Source: Bacillus proteolyticus (GTDB taxonomy: Bacteria > Bacillota > Bacilli > Bacillales > Bacillaceae_G). From it: a DNA stretch of 64,000 nucleotides. The position numbers and the translations under genes are program-made. The stretch lies in NCBI RefSeq assembly GCF_001884065.1, contig NZ_MACH01000020.1, forward strand, positions 1-64,000. The letters are read 5' to 3'. Within the stretch, counting starts at the first letter, position 1. Each line of letters begins with the position of its first letter. Positions 62,653 to 64,000 of the stretch are shown piece by piece. The notes under the pieces were generated by a model that saw nothing but the letters and a program-made list of their open reading frames with translations, had not been told where the DNA came from and did not search any database.

Positions 62653-63525
62653 TCATGTACATTCTATAAATCGTTGAGCTCTTTTAGAAAGCTTCCGATC
62701 CTTCAGCCATATAATCGATGATTCGGACTGATAGGGGAAATCTATTAAATCTACTATTTTTATAAATTCTTGCGGGATATGAGATACAGCGCTTTTCGGC
62801 AAGATAGAGGCACCGATTCCAGTCATGATAAGCATAAGAATAAATGCTGAGTCAGGACATTCACATGCTATGTTTAATTTTATACCAAGGTGCTTGCATT
62901 CATCGATGACGAGCTGATGATAGCTGTTTTCTTTATCTTTATGTAAAAGTAAAAGGGGAATATGACTTAATTCGGTTAGAGGGATTGGGAGGTGTGAATG
63001 ATATAGTTCCCATTTAGCGGGCATGACTAATACGAAAGGTTCCTTTGATAAACAAATGCTAGAAAAAACATCTTTATTAAAGGGTGTACGCAAGATAGCA
63101 AGTTCGATATACCGCTTTTCTAATTGCTCTATTAAGTATAAAGGGCCACCTTCCCATATTTTTAAGTTCACATTTGGATAGTTATCTTGAAAATAGCGGA
63201 TTTTTTCAGAGAGAAAAGGAATGCAAGAATGAAATGCTCCAATAGATAGATTGCCCCTTAGCCCTTCACCGGTATCTTTAATCTCCGTAATGGTTTCTTC
63301 TAATTGATGAATAATGTTTTTGGCTTTCGTATATAAAATTTTTCCTTCTTCAGTCAAATGCATATTTCGACCGTTTCTTTCAAATAAGTTTACTGATAAT
63401 TCTTGTTCTAGTAGCGATAGTTGCCTACTTAGAGGTGGCTGTGCCATATGAAGTCGGTGGGCAGCACGGGTAAGTTGTTTTTCTTCAGCGATTACAATAA
63501 AGTAACGAAGTTTTCTTATATCCAT
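62653..63525 (-). CDS. LysR-family transcriptional regulator
   Basis: 290 residues from the ATG at 63525, with AAAGGGAC ahead; the open frame extends 24 codons upstream. The DNA-binding helix-turn-helix is 'MDIRKLRYFIVIAEEKQLTRAAHRLHMAQPPLSRQLSLLEQELSVNLFERNGRNMHLTEEGK'. The effector domain starts near residue 90 ('GNLSIGAFHSCIPFLSEKI'). It is divergent from lutA, 184 bp away, so control of lactate use is possible; in B. subtilis the lut operon is controlled by a GntR-type regulator instead. Confidence 0.88.
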   Translation of the reverse strand: MDIRKLRYFIVIAEEKQLTRAAHRLHMAQPPLSRQLSLLEQELSVNLFERNGRNMHLTEEGKILYTKAKNIIHQLEETITEIKDTGEGLRGNLSIGAFHSCIPFLSEKIRYFQDNYPNVNLKIWEGGPLYLIEQLEKRYIELAILRTPFNKDVFSSICLSKEPFVLVMPAKWELYHSHLPIPLTELSHIPLLLLHKDKENSYHQLVIDECKHLGIKLNIACECPDSAFILMLIMTGIGASILPKSAVSHIPQEFIKIVDLIDFPYQSESSIIWLKDRKLSKRAQRFIECT

Positions 63526-63708
63526 GTCAAAGTCCCTTTCTATACCATTTTTGTATACAAAAACAACCTTATAGATAGTTTTCATATAATATCCCACATG
63601 ATATCATAAACAAAAAGTTTTAAAAATAGAAAATTCTAAAAATTTAAAATTCTGTTTAGAAAAGGAATAACTTAAAAATAGATTGTATCGCTTTGAGGGG
63701 GGATTTTT

Positions 63709-64000
63709 ATGAAAGTTTCGTTATTTATTACTTGTTTATCAGATGTGTTTTTTCCTCAAGTGGGTAAGAGTGTCGTAGAAATTATGAATCAATGTGGAGT
63801 GGAACTAGATTTCCCTGAAGGACAGACTTGTTGCGGGCAACCAGCTTACAATAGCGGATATCAAGAAGAAGCAAAACTAGCAGCAAAGCAAATGATCAAA
63901 GCGTTTGAACATAGTGAATATATTGTGACTCCTTCAGGTTCTTGTGCTAGCATGGTTCATCTTTATTATAAAGAGATGTTTAAAGATGATAGTGAATGGT
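63709..64000 (+). CDS. lutA: LutA-like lactate-utilisation Fe-S protein (partial)
   Basis: Only the first 97 codons lie in the window. '[20 protein letters not shown]' and the CCG motif '[21 protein letters not shown]' with '[15 protein letters not shown]' identify the cysteine-rich (Fe-S)-binding subunit LutA, which with LutB and LutC oxidises L-lactate to pyruvate. GAGGGGGG precedes the ATG. The gene continues past the right edge; lutB and lutC are expected next. Confidence 0.9.
   Translation, partial: MKVSLFITCLSDVFFPQVGKSVVEIMNQCGVELDFPEGQTCCGQPAYNSGYQEEAKLAAKQMIKAFEHSEYIVTPSGSCASMVHLYYKEMFKDDSEW

Overview
The window is low-GC Gram-positive chromosome. The gene families (RocB, NETI-motif protein, SLH protein, alpha/beta SASP, penicillin acylase, a serC-serA-DUF1015 run, LutA), the strong AGGAGG-type ribosome sites and the codon use all point to the Bacillus cereus group. 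No rRNA, tRNA or CRISPR array was seen.

Layout. (1) 1-7200: a VOC protein, an amino-acid permease divergent from an IclR regulator and RocB, a small kinase-like protein, and a frameshifted GNAT acetyltransferase behind an apparent T-box leader. (2) About 7260-29290: an accessory island built around a class I lanthipeptide cluster. It starts with a leftward comX-comQ-comP-comA-like quorum-sensing operon (isoprenylated-pheromone type). Divergent from that are two identical tandem lanA genes, an attenuator hairpin, lanB-lanT-lanC-lanD, a lanFEG immunity transporter, a BceAB-type transporter with its own two-component system, and a convergent secreted subtilisin-like leader protease. Related short repeats lie at both edges of the island, and a truncated SASP gene fused to a resolvase remnant marks the right edge. 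(3) 29.5-46 kb: a patchwork. It has an unusually GC-rich serine hydrolase, several truncated genes (alpha/beta hydrolase, L,D-transpeptidase tail, a membrane-protein remnant next to an IS6-like end, an MFS gene with one in-frame stop), MarR/MFS and TetR/MFS resistance-type pairs, two lipoproteins (CapA-like and VanY-like), and an SLH protein. (4) 46-64 kb: mostly ordinary chromosome. It holds a DnaD-domain protein, a large DUF4132 protein, penicillin acylase, a secreted glycosidase-like protein, serC-serA-DUF1015, a MaoC-like protein, an LD-carboxypeptidase (MccF-like) and a LysR regulator divergent from lutA, which runs off the window.

How the island may work (inference): ComQ prenylates the ComX tryptophan, the exported pheromone is sensed by ComP, and phosphorylated ComA activates the divergent lanA promoter, where a TTGCGG half-site is visible. 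LanB and LanC install the lanthionine rings, LanD oxidatively decarboxylates the C-terminal Cys, LanT exports, and LanP cleaves after the Pro-Gln of the leader. The predicted product is an epidermin/clausin-like peptide with a nisin-like first ring region and no charged side chain. Self-protection would come from LanFEG plus the Bce-type module. A ComXQPA-type system physically coupled to a lantibiotic cluster is the most interesting feature here.
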